The notes: generated by a model from the sequence alone, not told the origin. DNA of 8,029 nt from Tagaea sp. (GCA_023653245.1 JAMNXK010000070.1:1-8029); one strand, 5' to 3'; positions 1 to 5,810 are shown, numbered from the stretch's first letter. Program-made: numbers and translations.

Positions 1-207
1 GGGTTCCCCGGACCCGTCGGGTACGGGGGGTCGGTTTGTCTTCGGCGCCGGGGCCGGGGTTTGCCGCCGGCCGTCTCGCGAACGGCCTTCCGGCGGCGCG
101 CCCCGGTTATCCCGGCGCGTTCTTCCCGGTCCGCGCCGTTGTCCGATCGCCGGGGTTCGCGAGAATCCGGGAGTGGGCGGCGGGTCGCCGGAAATGGGTC
201 ATGGCGG
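1..207. other. Non-coding GC-rich end region downstream of the scaffold gene
   Basis: No convincing gene is visible in these 207 bases. In the leftward direction the scaffold gene stops at 208, and in related phages the major capsid gene would follow closely, but no credible start for it is seen before the window edge. The only leftward ATG (200-202) opens a 31-codon frame ending at 107, with no well-placed ribosome binding site and arginine-rich, low-complexity content. The stretch is rich in inverted repeats (63-97, and 74-83 against 155-164). It may be an intergenic regulatory or terminator-like region before a capsid gene outside the window, or the decayed end of the phage block. Confidence 0.5.
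63..97. repeat. Strong GC-rich hairpin downstream of the scaffold gene
   Basis: The sequence GCCGCC (63-68) pairs with GGCGGC (92-97), and GGCCGT (69-74) pairs with ACGGCC (82-87). This leaves a 7-nt loop, CTCGCGA (75-81), and a 4-nt bulge (88-91). On the minus-strand transcript the stem lies about 110 nt after the scaffold stop codon and is not followed by a U tract, so it is not a textbook intrinsic terminator. It could be a processing or attenuation structure between scaffold and capsid genes. In sequence this GC-rich, chance pairing is also possible. Confidence 0.4.
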
Positions 208-951
208 TCACGGACGCTCCGGATAGAGGCGTTCGAAACCTTCGGTCACGATGCGGACGATTTCCGGATCGCGATCCTTCCAATAACGCTTGTCCTTCAT
301 GATCTGACGCAGCTCGGCCTCGGTGACCGGCGCCGGCGTGCCGCCGCGGCCCGAGAGCATCGGCTCGCCCGACTCCATCAGCTTGCGCAAAGCGCGGATG
401 CCGTCGGGGGAGGAGGCGAGCGCGGCGTAGACCTCGGGGCTCAGATTCGCGCGGCCCCAGCCGGCGAGCTGGTTGGCGAGCGAATTCCAGCGCGCCTGGC
501 CGCCGAACTCCTCGACCAGGCGCTCGAGCTGCTGCTCGGCGCGCGACTGGTCGGCGAATTGCGCGACCATGGGCACCATGCGCTCGACCGCGAGGTCGTA
601 GACGAGTTGCGCTTGCGCGGGGCTGAAGCCGGCGGCGTGCAGGCGCGCGTTGACGTCCGGATCGACCTGCAGGAGATCGTCCTTGACCTTGAGCTGGTAG
701 CCGTCGGGCGCGTCGGGCACGCCGAGCGAGCGGCGGACGGTGCTTTGCCAATCGGGCGAGGACGGACCGGGCACGTAGCCCGACATCTTGCGCTCGAGTT
801 CGCCGTAGGCGCGCGCGAGCGCTTCGCTTTCGATCGCGCCGCGCTGGGCGTTCCAGAATTTCTCCGGCACGTAGTCGGGGCGGCCGGGTCCCGTCTGCGG
901 CGCGGGATGCGCGAGGCGGGGATCGTCCTGTTCGAGAAGATTGGGATGCAT
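208..951 (-). CDS. Phage capsid assembly scaffolding protein, T7-like type
   Basis: This 247-aa protein probably acts as the internal scaffold around which the phage coat protein assembles, and is then released or degraded. It begins MHPNLLEQDD. The N-terminal part carries DYVPEKFWN (residues 26-34), followed by a helix rich in Glu, Leu and Arg (AYGELERKM, 49-57), a pattern I recognise from scaffolds next to podovirus-type connectors. The middle (about 110-165) is predicted to be helical and polar. The C-terminus has the basic, aromatic stretch LRQIMKDKRYWKDRDPE (214-230), ending in GFERLYPERP, in keeping with the coat-binding tail of scaffolds. The start at 951 is chosen because AAAGGAA lies 7 nt upstream and the phage-like sequence begins exactly there, although the frame stays open far upstream inside the portal gene. 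It lies 26 bp after the portal gene. Identification rests on motif memory and context; the fold and role are inferred. Confidence 0.82.
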   Translation of the reverse strand: MHPNLLEQDDPRLAHPAPQTGPGRPDYVPEKFWNAQRGAIESEALARAYGELERKMSGYVPGPSSPDWQSTVRRSLGVPDAPDGYQLKVKDDLLQVDPDVNARLHAAGFSPAQAQLVYDLAVERMVPMVAQFADQSRAEQQLERLVEEFGGQARWNSLANQLAGWGRANLSPEVYAALASSPDGIRALRKLMESGEPMLSGRGGTPAPVTEAELRQIMKDKRYWKDRDPEIVRIVTEGFERLYPERP

Positions 952-977
952 GGCGATTTCCTTTCGAGAGAGCGGGG

Positions 978-2636
978 TCAGGCGGCGGGGGCCATCGGCG
1001 CTTGCGGCGCCGCGGCTTGGGGTGAAGCGGGGACGGCGGCGCCGAGGGCGGATGCGATGGCGCCCAGATCGAGTTTCAGGGTGCCCGGCGCGCCGGGCAT
1101 CGCGGCGGGCATCGCGGCGGGCGCGCCGGGATCGGGCGCCGGGGCGGGCGGCTTGATGATGTCCGCGGGCACGCCCATGGCGCGCGCGATCCAGCGCGCG
1201 GCCGCGCCGGCATCGACCGTCGCCATGGCTTCGGGGCCCAGCATCGAAGTCTGCTGGATCCAGGCGATGGCGTTGCGGACGTCGGACTCGCTCTGCACGC
1301 GCGCGAGCGGCGATTTGTACTGGAGATCGACGACGCGGCCATCGATCACCATCGGCGGCACCGCGCCGCGGCGGCGCAGGATGGAGATGGCGCGGCCGAC
1401 CAGCGGGGTGAGCAGCTCGGACTGGAGCCTTCCATAGGTGGCGCCCAGGATGCGCGCCATCTCGGCCGAGCGTTCGAGCACCTCCGTCGCGGTCATCTTG
1501 GGGCTTTCGACGGCGCCCAGCCGGTCGGCGAGCAAAGCGTGGCGGATGCGCTTGCGCAAGTCTTCGAGCACCAGGTTCGACACGTCGAAGCGGCCCGGCG
1601 CTTCGAGCGGGGTGAGCCCCGCCGAGCCCACGGCCTTCGGGATGATCGTGCCGGGCTGGAGCTTGATGTTGGCCGGGTTGAGCACGCCATCGTCGTCGGC
1701 CTGCCAGATGCCGGTGACGGCGATCGAGGCGTTCTTGAGGACGAGTTCGACGACCTTGTTGGCCGTTTTGATGTCGGGCAGCGCCTTCATCACCGGCGAG
1801 CGGCCATAGACTTCGCCCGGCGCCTTGAGCCAGCGGAACACCATGAAAGGCGACTGGTCGAAGCGGCCTTCGGCGAGGATCGTGGGCGCGCACGAATTGG
1901 CGCCGGTGTCGAGCACGGCGGCGTAGCGCACCACGCCGTCCTCGGGGATCGCGATCTCGACGACGGTGTGCCGGCGATCGACGCCTTCTTCGACGCGCTC
2001 GGCGTCGCGCTTGATCTCGTCGGACAGTTCGGCGCGCGGGAAGCGTTGCACCAGGCGGTCGGCGCGGATCTCGCTGACGCGGAAGACGGTGTCGGGGCGG
2101 CCCTCCCCGCCTTCCTCGACGAAAATCTGCGCGAGCGGCACGGAGGAAAAGCGGAACGCGCTGTCGTGGCCGGGGGCGGCCTCCTCGAATTGCAGCGTCG
2201 CCGTGCCCGCCACGACCAGATCGAGGAAACATTGATGGGCTTCGACGGCGAAGTTCGAGCGGTCGAAATGGCCTTGCAAGGTCGCGGCGGTCTTCTCGAG
2301 CACTTCGCCGACGGCCGTGCGCGTTTCCTCGGGCACTTCGGTGCCCGGCTGCAGGCCGAACCAGCGCGTCCACGGCGGCACGAGCTGGGACATCAGCGAC
2401 GCGGCGAGCTGATCGGCCGCGTCGGGCGCGGTGCCGTCGAACAGACGCTCGCCGCGCCGGTCGATGCCCGGCCCGCTCGCCACGGCTTGGCGTTGGGGCA
2501 ACGCGAAGTCGTAGCAATCCTGCCAGACGCCTTCCCACGATCCGCGCGCCTGCTTGGCGCGCCGGAAGCGGCGCAAGAGATCGCCCGCCCGGGTGGAATC
2601 GGCGGCGGCTCCGGAAGTGGCGTTCGGACGGTTCAT
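978..2636 (-). CDS. Phage head-tail connector / portal protein, T7 gp8-like
   Basis: This 552-aa protein is the portal: a ring at one capsid vertex that forms the DNA channel and joins head to tail. It matches the podovirus head-to-tail connecting family (T7 gp8 type). Recognisable parts in order are an N-terminal basic helix ending SWEGVWQDCYDFALPQR (33-49); DGTAPDAADQLAASLMSQL plus a PPWTRWF stretch (67-93), which is typical of the family; the core signature GEVYGRSPVMKALPDIKTAN (274-293); and the C-terminal MTATEVLERSAEMARILG and GRLQSELLTPLVGRA (381-416). Length is close to the usual 500-560 aa. Residues from about 496 are an Ala/Pro/Met-rich, probably disordered tail, partly encoded by a 12-bp tandem repeat (1095-1118). 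GGAG lies 10 nt before the ATG at 2636, and the preceding small gene stops only 5 bp upstream, so translation is probably coupled. No frameshift or stop disrupts it. Family assignment is secure; that it still makes particles is not shown. Confidence 0.93.
   Translation of the reverse strand: MNRPNATSGAAADSTRAGDLLRRFRRAKQARGSWEGVWQDCYDFALPQRQAVASGPGIDRRGERLFDGTAPDAADQLAASLMSQLVPPWTRWFGLQPGTEVPEETRTAVGEVLEKTAATLQGHFDRSNFAVEAHQCFLDLVVAGTATLQFEEAAPGHDSAFRFSSVPLAQIFVEEGGEGRPDTVFRVSEIRADRLVQRFPRAELSDEIKRDAERVEEGVDRRHTVVEIAIPEDGVVRYAAVLDTGANSCAPTILAEGRFDQSPFMVFRWLKAPGEVYGRSPVMKALPDIKTANKVVELVLKNASIAVTGIWQADDDGVLNPANIKLQPGTIIPKAVGSAGLTPLEAPGRFDVSNLVLEDLRKRIRHALLADRLGAVESPKMTATEVLERSAEMARILGATYGRLQSELLTPLVGRAISILRRRGAVPPMVIDGRVVDLQYKSPLARVQSESDVRNAIAWIQQTSMLGPEAMATVDAGAAARWIARAMGVPADIIKPPAPAPDPGAPAAMPAAMPGAPGTLKLDLGAIASALGAAVPASPQAAAPQAPMAPAA
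1095..1118. repeat. 12-bp tandem repeat inside the portal gene
   Basis: GGGCATCGCGGC occurs twice back to back (1095-1106 and 1107-1118). It is framed by two copies of GGCGCGCCGGG (1087-1097 and 1120-1130). It encodes the repeated Pro-Ala-Met/Ala run near residues 503-517 of the portal's disordered tail. It is in frame, so copy-number change would lengthen or shorten the tail by four residues without breaking the gene. Confidence 0.7.
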
Positions 2637-2641
2637 GGCGA

Positions 2642-2848
2642 TCAGGCTCCGAGCTTGGTGTCGGTGGACGGGGGCTGGGTGGTGGCGCTCAGGACGCCGC
2701 GCTCGCCGGTGGCGACAAGGCCTTGGCGGCCGCGCCGGCGGCGCAGCATTCCTTTGACGCGCGCCTCGCGGCGCGCGATCTCGGGATCGGGCGGCGGCGG
2801 GGGCATCGGCGGCGGGGGCGGCGGCGAGGGGGCGGATCTTGAACCCAT
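2642..2848 (-). CDS. Small proline-rich phage structural protein
   Basis: This 68-aa protein starts MGSRSAP, then has a proline run (PSPPPPPPMPPPPPDP, residues 7-22), a charged helix (EIARREARVKGMLRRRRGRQ, 23-42) and a C-terminus ending in TGERGVL...TKLGA. I recognise the layout from short proteins coded just before portal genes in podovirus-like prophages: a poly-Pro head, a basic helix, an R-G-R then TG..G motif and a final (T/K)LLG-like tail. There the function is unknown but probably structural. GGAG lies 7 nt before the ATG at 2848, supporting this start over the longer open frame that continues to 3232. It stops 5 bp before the portal start, so the two are almost certainly co-translated. 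The proline run would be expected to need EF-P for smooth translation. No function is proposed beyond virion association. Confidence 0.72.
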   Translation of the reverse strand: MGSRSAPSPPPPPPMPPPPPDPEIARREARVKGMLRRRRGRQGLVATGERGVLSATTQPPSTDTKLGA

Positions 2849-2880
2849 GGCGATCTCCGATCTCGATTGGGATGTTGGAA

Positions 2881-3366
2881 TCAGGGCGTCGGGGCGGCGT
2901 CGCGTTCGACGAACGCGCGAAGCTTCGGGAAGGCCGCGAAGACGCGTTCGGTCGGCGCGGTGAGATGGCGGTGGAGCTGGCGCGGGGTCAGGATCGTCCA
3001 GGCGTGGATCCCGAGGACGCGCTTGACCGCCTCCACGCAGGTCAGCGGCAGGATCGGCGCGAGATCCGCCGGCGCTTGGCGCACGCGCGTCTCCACCACG
3101 ATCATGCCGGCGGCGCGATAGCGCGCGGCGAGACGTCCGATGGGCTCGGCCGCGAACCGGCCGACGCAGATGGAGTGGGACAAGCTGTCGATCAGCACCC
3201 AATCGCCACCGACCCGGACGACGACCGCGCAATGGCGGAAGCCGCGCGCCAGCCAGCGCAGCCAGCGCAGTTCGGTCCGGTCGCGGAAGACGACCAAGGC
3301 CTGGCTGCCCGGGCGGATCAACGCGGCGGCTTCTCGGGTCGGGTCGGCGGCGAAAGCGTGTCCCAT
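2881..3366 (-). CDS. Conserved phage protein, possible permuted papain/NlpC-like fold
   Basis: This 161-aa protein is the first gene of the leftward phage operon. Two blocks stand out: GFRHCAVVVRVGGDWVLIDSLSH (residues 42-64), which looks like a beta strand carrying His45, then Asp60 and His64; and LTCVEAVKRVLGIHAWTILTPRQLHRHL (108-135), where Cys110 sits at the start of a helix. I recall similar sequences beside podovirus-type portal genes in alphaproteobacterial prophages, annotated as hypothetical. The order His-strand first, then Cys at a helix start, is that of circularly permuted NlpC/P60 (LRAT/YiiX-like) papain folds, so a cysteine hydrolase or acyl-transfer-like domain is possible. 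That step is inference. There is no signal peptide or membrane segment. The start at 3366 is supported by AGAGGAG 8 nt upstream. It ends 32 bp before the small proline-rich gene. Confidence 0.75.
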   Translation of the reverse strand: MGHAFAADPTREAAALIRPGSQALVVFRDRTELRWLRWLARGFRHCAVVVRVGGDWVLIDSLSHSICVGRFAAEPIGRLAARYRAAGMIVVETRVRQAPADLAPILPLTCVEAVKRVLGIHAWTILTPRQLHRHLTAPTERVFAAFPKLRAFVERDAAPTP

Positions 3367-3384
3367 GGCGCGGGCTCCTCTTCG

Positions 3385-3394
3385 TTCGTACGAA
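3385..3394. promoter_or_regulatory. Perfect 10-bp palindrome at the leftward transcript start
   Basis: TTCGTACGAA is a perfect palindrome, and with its flanks CTTCG...CGAAG (3380-3395) is part of a wider symmetric element. It lies between the candidate leftward -10 box and the ribosome binding site of the 161-aa phage gene, about where transcription would start. A protein bound here would block that promoter. Its sequence differs from the two AGGA-N6-TCCT sites, so it may bind a different protein or nothing. Confidence 0.4.
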
Positions 3395-3398
3395 GATC

Positions 3399-3426
3399 GA
3401 TATAGCGCGCCGGAACGATCTTTAAA
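3399..3426 (-). promoter_or_regulatory. Candidate promoter for the leftward phage operon
   Basis: On the minus strand TTTAAA (3426-3421) and TATATC (3404-3399) are separated by 16 bp, a fair sigma-70-type match (4 of 6 each). Transcription would begin near 3392, giving a leader of about 26 nt that contains AGAGGAG before the start at 3366. A 7-bp inverted repeat, AAGATCG (3393-3399) and CGATCTT (3416-3422), overlaps both ends of this promoter. Confidence 0.35.
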
Positions 3427-3440
3427 CGGGCTAATTTTTC

Positions 3441-3454
3441 AGGAAAATATTCCT
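3441..3454. promoter_or_regulatory. Putative operator 1 (AGGA-N6-TCCT palindrome)
   Basis: AGGAAAATATTCCT has 5-bp arms AGGAA/TTCCT. It matches operator 2 in arms, length and A/T-rich centre, and lies in the gap between the repressor gene and the divergent phage operon. Repressor dimers of the HTH/S24 type bind such dyads, so this is the best candidate site for the neighbouring regulator. Confidence 0.55.
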
Positions 3455-3468
3455 TTTGCTATGTCATT

Positions 3469-3482
3469 AGGATTTTAATCCT
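3469..3482. promoter_or_regulatory. Putative operator 2, overlapping the repressor's likely -10 box
   Basis: AGGATTTTAATCCT has 6-bp arms AGGATT/AATCCT and a 2-bp centre. Its centre is 28 bp from that of operator 1. The central TTTAAT (3474-3479) matches TATAAT at 5 of 6 positions and could be the -10 box of the rightward repressor promoter, with only a poor -35 upstream near 3450-3455. Binding here would shut off the repressor's own transcription. Confidence 0.55.
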
Positions 3483-3492
3483 TGCCCTTTTC

Positions 3493-3505
3493 CCCCGAAT
3501 CGGGG
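3493..3505 (+). repeat. Short inverted repeat overlapping the repressor ribosome binding site
   Basis: CCCCGA (3493-3498) and TCGGGG (3500-3505) are perfect arms around a single base. The right arm shares bases with the repressor's Shine-Dalgarno GGGGAG (3502-3507), which lies 11 nt before the ATG. The 1-nt centre means the innermost pairs cannot form as an RNA hairpin, so it may be a third DNA dyad or chance. Confidence 0.35.
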
Positions 3506-3518
3506 AGATAATCCCGCT

Positions 3519-4157
3519 ATGCTCTTGCGCCACGCGGATATTTGGCAGGCGATCGACGACCTCGCGCGCGATCACGGCTATTCGGTTTCGGGCCTCGCCT
3601 TGCGCGCGGGCCTCGATCCGACCACGTTCAATCGCTCCAAACGGACGTCCCCGGAGGGGCGGCCGCGCTATCCGTCGCTCGAATCGCTCTCCAAAATTCT
3701 CGATGCCGTGGGCGTTAGGCCTTTGGATTTCTTCGTGTTTTCGGGCTCGAAGGCGTCCGAGTCCAAGCCCACGCCCGTGCGGACTTTGCCGGTCATGTCG
3801 ATTCGCCAGGCGAGCGAGCGCGAACCGTTCGACGCGCTCGGGCACCCAAAAGGCAGGTCGTGGGACGACCTCCCCTTCCCCGATTTGAACGATCGATACG
3901 CCTACGGGCTCACCGTCACGGGCGATTCGGCCGAGCCGATCTATCGCGACGGCGATTTGCTGGTCGTCAGCCCGCGCGCCGCGTTGAAGCGCGGCGACCG
4001 CGCGGTGTTCCGCACGATCTCCGGTCGCATGCGGGCTTGCGAGTTTCTACGAAAGACGCCCACGCGCTTCGAATTGCGGCCCTTCGGCGACGAGGCGCGC
4101 GACTACGAGACGCGCGAGGTCCTCTTCGCGCATCGCATCGTCTACGCGAGTCAGTGA
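3519..4157 (+). CDS. HTH transcriptional repressor with altered S24 (LexA-like) domain
   Basis: This 212-aa DNA-binding regulator is probably the master repressor of the adjacent phage block. Residues 1-75 form an HTH domain (YSVSGLALRAGLDPTTFNRSKR at 21-42 covers the two helices; SLESLSKILDAVGV follows). Residues about 90-212 form an S24 peptidase/LexA-like domain: GDSAEPIYRDGD (135-146) carries the serine, Ser137. In this family the partner lysine sits in a G-x-x-x-A-K pattern; here the equivalent is GRMRAC with Cys174 (codon TGC at 4038-4040). The residue after the serine is Ala instead of the common Met, and the expected Ala-Gly cleavage position reads QAS (97-99). These changes suggest it cannot self-cleave and would not respond to RecA in the LexA manner. 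It resembles a regulator common in alphaproteobacterial chromosomes, so it may be a captured host paralogue. It ends 4 bp from lysS, tail to tail. Confidence 0.88.
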   Translation: MLLRHADIWQAIDDLARDHGYSVSGLALRAGLDPTTFNRSKRTSPEGRPRYPSLESLSKILDAVGVRPLDFFVFSGSKASESKPTPVRTLPVMSIRQASEREPFDALGHPKGRSWDDLPFPDLNDRYAYGLTVTGDSAEPIYRDGDLLVVSPRAALKRGDRAVFRTISGRMRACEFLRKTPTRFELRPFGDEARDYETREVLFAHRIVYASQ

Positions 4158-4161
4158 TCGG

Positions 4162-5742
4162 CTATTTCGCGAGGTCGCCGGCCAGCGCCTTGGCGATGAG
4201 GGCGCGCGTTTCGGCGATGCCGTAGAGCGCCACGAACGAGCCCATGCGCGGCCCCTGGCTCGACCCGAGCAGCGTTTCGTAGAGGCACTGGAACCACGCT
4301 TTCAGATCCGCGAAATCCGGCCGCTTGCCGATCTCGTAGATGCGGTTCTGGATCTCGGCGGCTTCGATTCCCGCCGGAAGCCCCGCGAGCATCGCGTCGA
4401 GATCGGCGAGCGCGCGCTTCTCGCCTTCGCCCGGCGCGCGATACACCCGCGTCGGCTTCACCTTGTCGCGGAAATAGGCGATCGCGTGGCCGACCAGGCG
4501 GTCGAGCATCGGGTTCGCGGCCGGACTGGCCTGCGGCGCGTAGCGCGAGATGAAGCCCCACAGCACCGCCTTGTCCTCGGTGTTGGCGACCGAGGCGAGG
4601 TTCAGCAGGATGTTGAAGGCGAGCGCGTTGGCTTCGGGGGCCGGCGGCGCGCCGGCGTGGATGTGGTAGGCGGGATTGTCCAGTCGCTGCTGGACGGGCT
4701 GGCCCGCATAGCGCTCGACGAAGGACAGGTAATCGTCCACGTGGCGCGGGATCACGTCGAAATGCAGGCGCTTGGCCGCCTTGGGCTGCTGATACATGAA
4801 CAGCGACAGGCTTTCGGGCGGACCGTAGGTCAGCCAATCCTCGATCGTCAGCCCGTTGCCGCGCGACTTGGAGATCTTCTCGCCGTTCTCGTCGAGGAAC
4901 AGCTCGTAGGTGAATCCTTCCGGCGGACGGCCGCCGATCGCGCGCACGATCTTCGAGGATTGCTTGACCGAATCGATCAGATCCTTGCCCGACATTTCGT
5001 AGTCGACGCCAAGCGCCGCCCAGCGCATCGCCCAATCGACCTTCCATTGCAGCTTGACCGCACCGCCGGTCACCGGCGTTTCGACGAGTTCGCCGTCTTC
5101 GTCGCGGTAGACGATGCTCTGGGCGTTGCGCTCGACCACGGGCACTTGCAGCACGCGGCCCGATTTGGGCGAGACCGGCAGGAAGGGCGAGTAGGTCGCG
5201 CGCCGCTCCTCGCCCAAACTGGGCAGCATGATCGCCATGATCGCGTCGTAGGCGCCGAGCACCTTCAACAGCGTTTCGTCGAACGCGCCCGACTTGTAGC
5301 GCTCGGTCGCCGACACGAACTCGTACTCGAAGCCGAAGGAATCGAGGAAAGCGCGCAGGCGCGCGTTGTTGTGCTGGCCGAAGGACGGATACTTGCCGAA
5401 CGGGTCGGGCACTTGGGTGAGCGGCTTGCCGAGCGCCGGGCGCAGCAATTCGGGATTGGGCACGTTGTCGGGGACTTTGCGCAAGCCGTCCATGTCGTCC
5501 GAAAACGCGACCAGGCGCGTGGGCAGCCCGGTCATCGTCTCGAAGGCCTTGCGCACCATCGTGGTGCGCGCGACCTCGCCGAACGTGCCGATATGCGGCA
5601 GGCCCGAGGGACCGTAGCCGGTCTCGAACAGCACATAGCCCTTGGCCGGCGGCTGGCCGCCCAGGCGCGCGATCAGCTTGCGCGCTTCTTCGAACGGCCA
5701 GGCGCGGCCCTTGAGCGCGTCTTCGCGGGAAATCGTGTCCAT
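4162..5742 (-). CDS. lysS: Lysine--tRNA ligase, class I
   Basis: This 526-aa cytoplasmic enzyme charges tRNA-Lys with lysine using ATP. It is the class I (archaeal-type) form, unrelated to the class II enzyme of E. coli and standard in alphaproteobacteria, archaea and spirochaetes; the symbol lysK is also used for it. The Rossmann-fold signatures are clear: PHIGT (residues 49-53) is the HIGH-type motif, and KISKSRGNG (289-297) is the KMSKS-type loop. The later segment [20 protein letters not shown] (305-324) is typical of the family, and the C-terminal part is the helical anticodon-binding region. Length is normal (about 510-550 aa). The start at 5742 lacks a clear Shine-Dalgarno, which fits the very short leader implied by the upstream promoter. 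It is a housekeeping gene and marks host chromosome to the right of the phage block. No disruption is seen at its 3' end. Confidence 0.97.
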   Translation of the reverse strand: MDTISREDALKGRAWPFEEARKLIARLGGQPPAKGYVLFETGYGPSGLPHIGTFGEVARTTMVRKAFETMTGLPTRLVAFSDDMDGLRKVPDNVPNPELLRPALGKPLTQVPDPFGKYPSFGQHNNARLRAFLDSFGFEYEFVSATERYKSGAFDETLLKVLGAYDAIMAIMLPSLGEERRATYSPFLPVSPKSGRVLQVPVVERNAQSIVYRDEDGELVETPVTGGAVKLQWKVDWAMRWAALGVDYEMSGKDLIDSVKQSSKIVRAIGGRPPEGFTYELFLDENGEKISKSRGNGLTIEDWLTYGPPESLSLFMYQQPKAAKRLHFDVIPRHVDDYLSFVERYAGQPVQQRLDNPAYHIHAGAPPAPEANALAFNILLNLASVANTEDKAVLWGFISRYAPQASPAANPMLDRLVGHAIAYFRDKVKPTRVYRAPGEGEKRALADLDAMLAGLPAGIEAAEIQNRIYEIGKRPDFADLKAWFQCLYETLLGSSQGPRMGSFVALYGIAETRALIAKALAGDLAK

Positions 5743-5751
5743 GAGGGGCGC

Positions 5752-5780
5752 AAACTATGTGCTGGCGCGCGATGCGTCAA
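5752..5780 (-). promoter_or_regulatory. Candidate lysS promoter
   Basis: On the minus strand TTGACG (5780-5775) is a 5-of-6 match to the -35 consensus. TAGTTT (5757-5752) follows after 17 bp as a weaker -10. Transcription would start close to 5745, only a few bases before the lysS ATG at 5742, which agrees with the lack of a ribosome binding site. Confidence 0.5.
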
Positions 5781-5794
5781 CGCCGCCGACCCCC

Positions 5795-5800
5795 TATAGT
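5795..5800 (+). promoter_or_regulatory. Candidate -10 box of the helicase gene
   Basis: TATAGT matches TATAAT at 5 of 6 positions. It lies 10 bp before the helicase ATG at 5811, so the message would have a leader of only a few bases. No convincing -35 is seen around 5772-5777. It shares the 68-bp intergenic gap with the divergent lysS promoter. Confidence 0.4.
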
Positions 5801-5810
5801 CGCGGACGAA

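Noticed and set aside
107..202. 31-codon leftward frame just after the scaffold stop, starting ATG at 200-202
   Set aside because: The nearest GGAG is 14 nt from the ATG, the product is short and arginine-rich with no recognisable pattern, and the frame is part of a longer chance frame antisense-shifted within the scaffold gene.
61..1437. Plus-strand open frame of 458 codons across the scaffold and portal genes
   Set aside because: It is antisense to two recognisable phage genes and has the composition of a shadow frame.
952..2538. Upstream extension of the scaffold frame through the portal gene, suggesting a 776-aa protein
   Set aside because: The translated extension is arginine-rich low-complexity sequence typical of an out-of-frame GC-rich gene; the portal reads clearly in another frame, and a good ribosome binding site precedes the ATG at 951.
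2849..3232. Upstream extension of the small proline-rich gene (196 aa)
   Set aside because: It overlaps the 161-aa gene out of frame with arginine-rich shadow sequence, while GGAG lies 7 nt before the inner ATG at 2848.
3482..3521. Leaderless promoter for the repressor (TTGCCC then GATAAT just before the ATG), as for lambda cI
   Set aside because: The spacer would be 19 bp, and a Shine-Dalgarno GGGGAG is present within the same bases, so the ordinary leadered start is more likely. It is not excluded.
4486..5799. Long plus-strand open frame (437 codons) opposite lysS
   Set aside because: It is a GC-rich antisense shadow of a well-conserved gene, with no recognisable motifs and no ribosome binding site.
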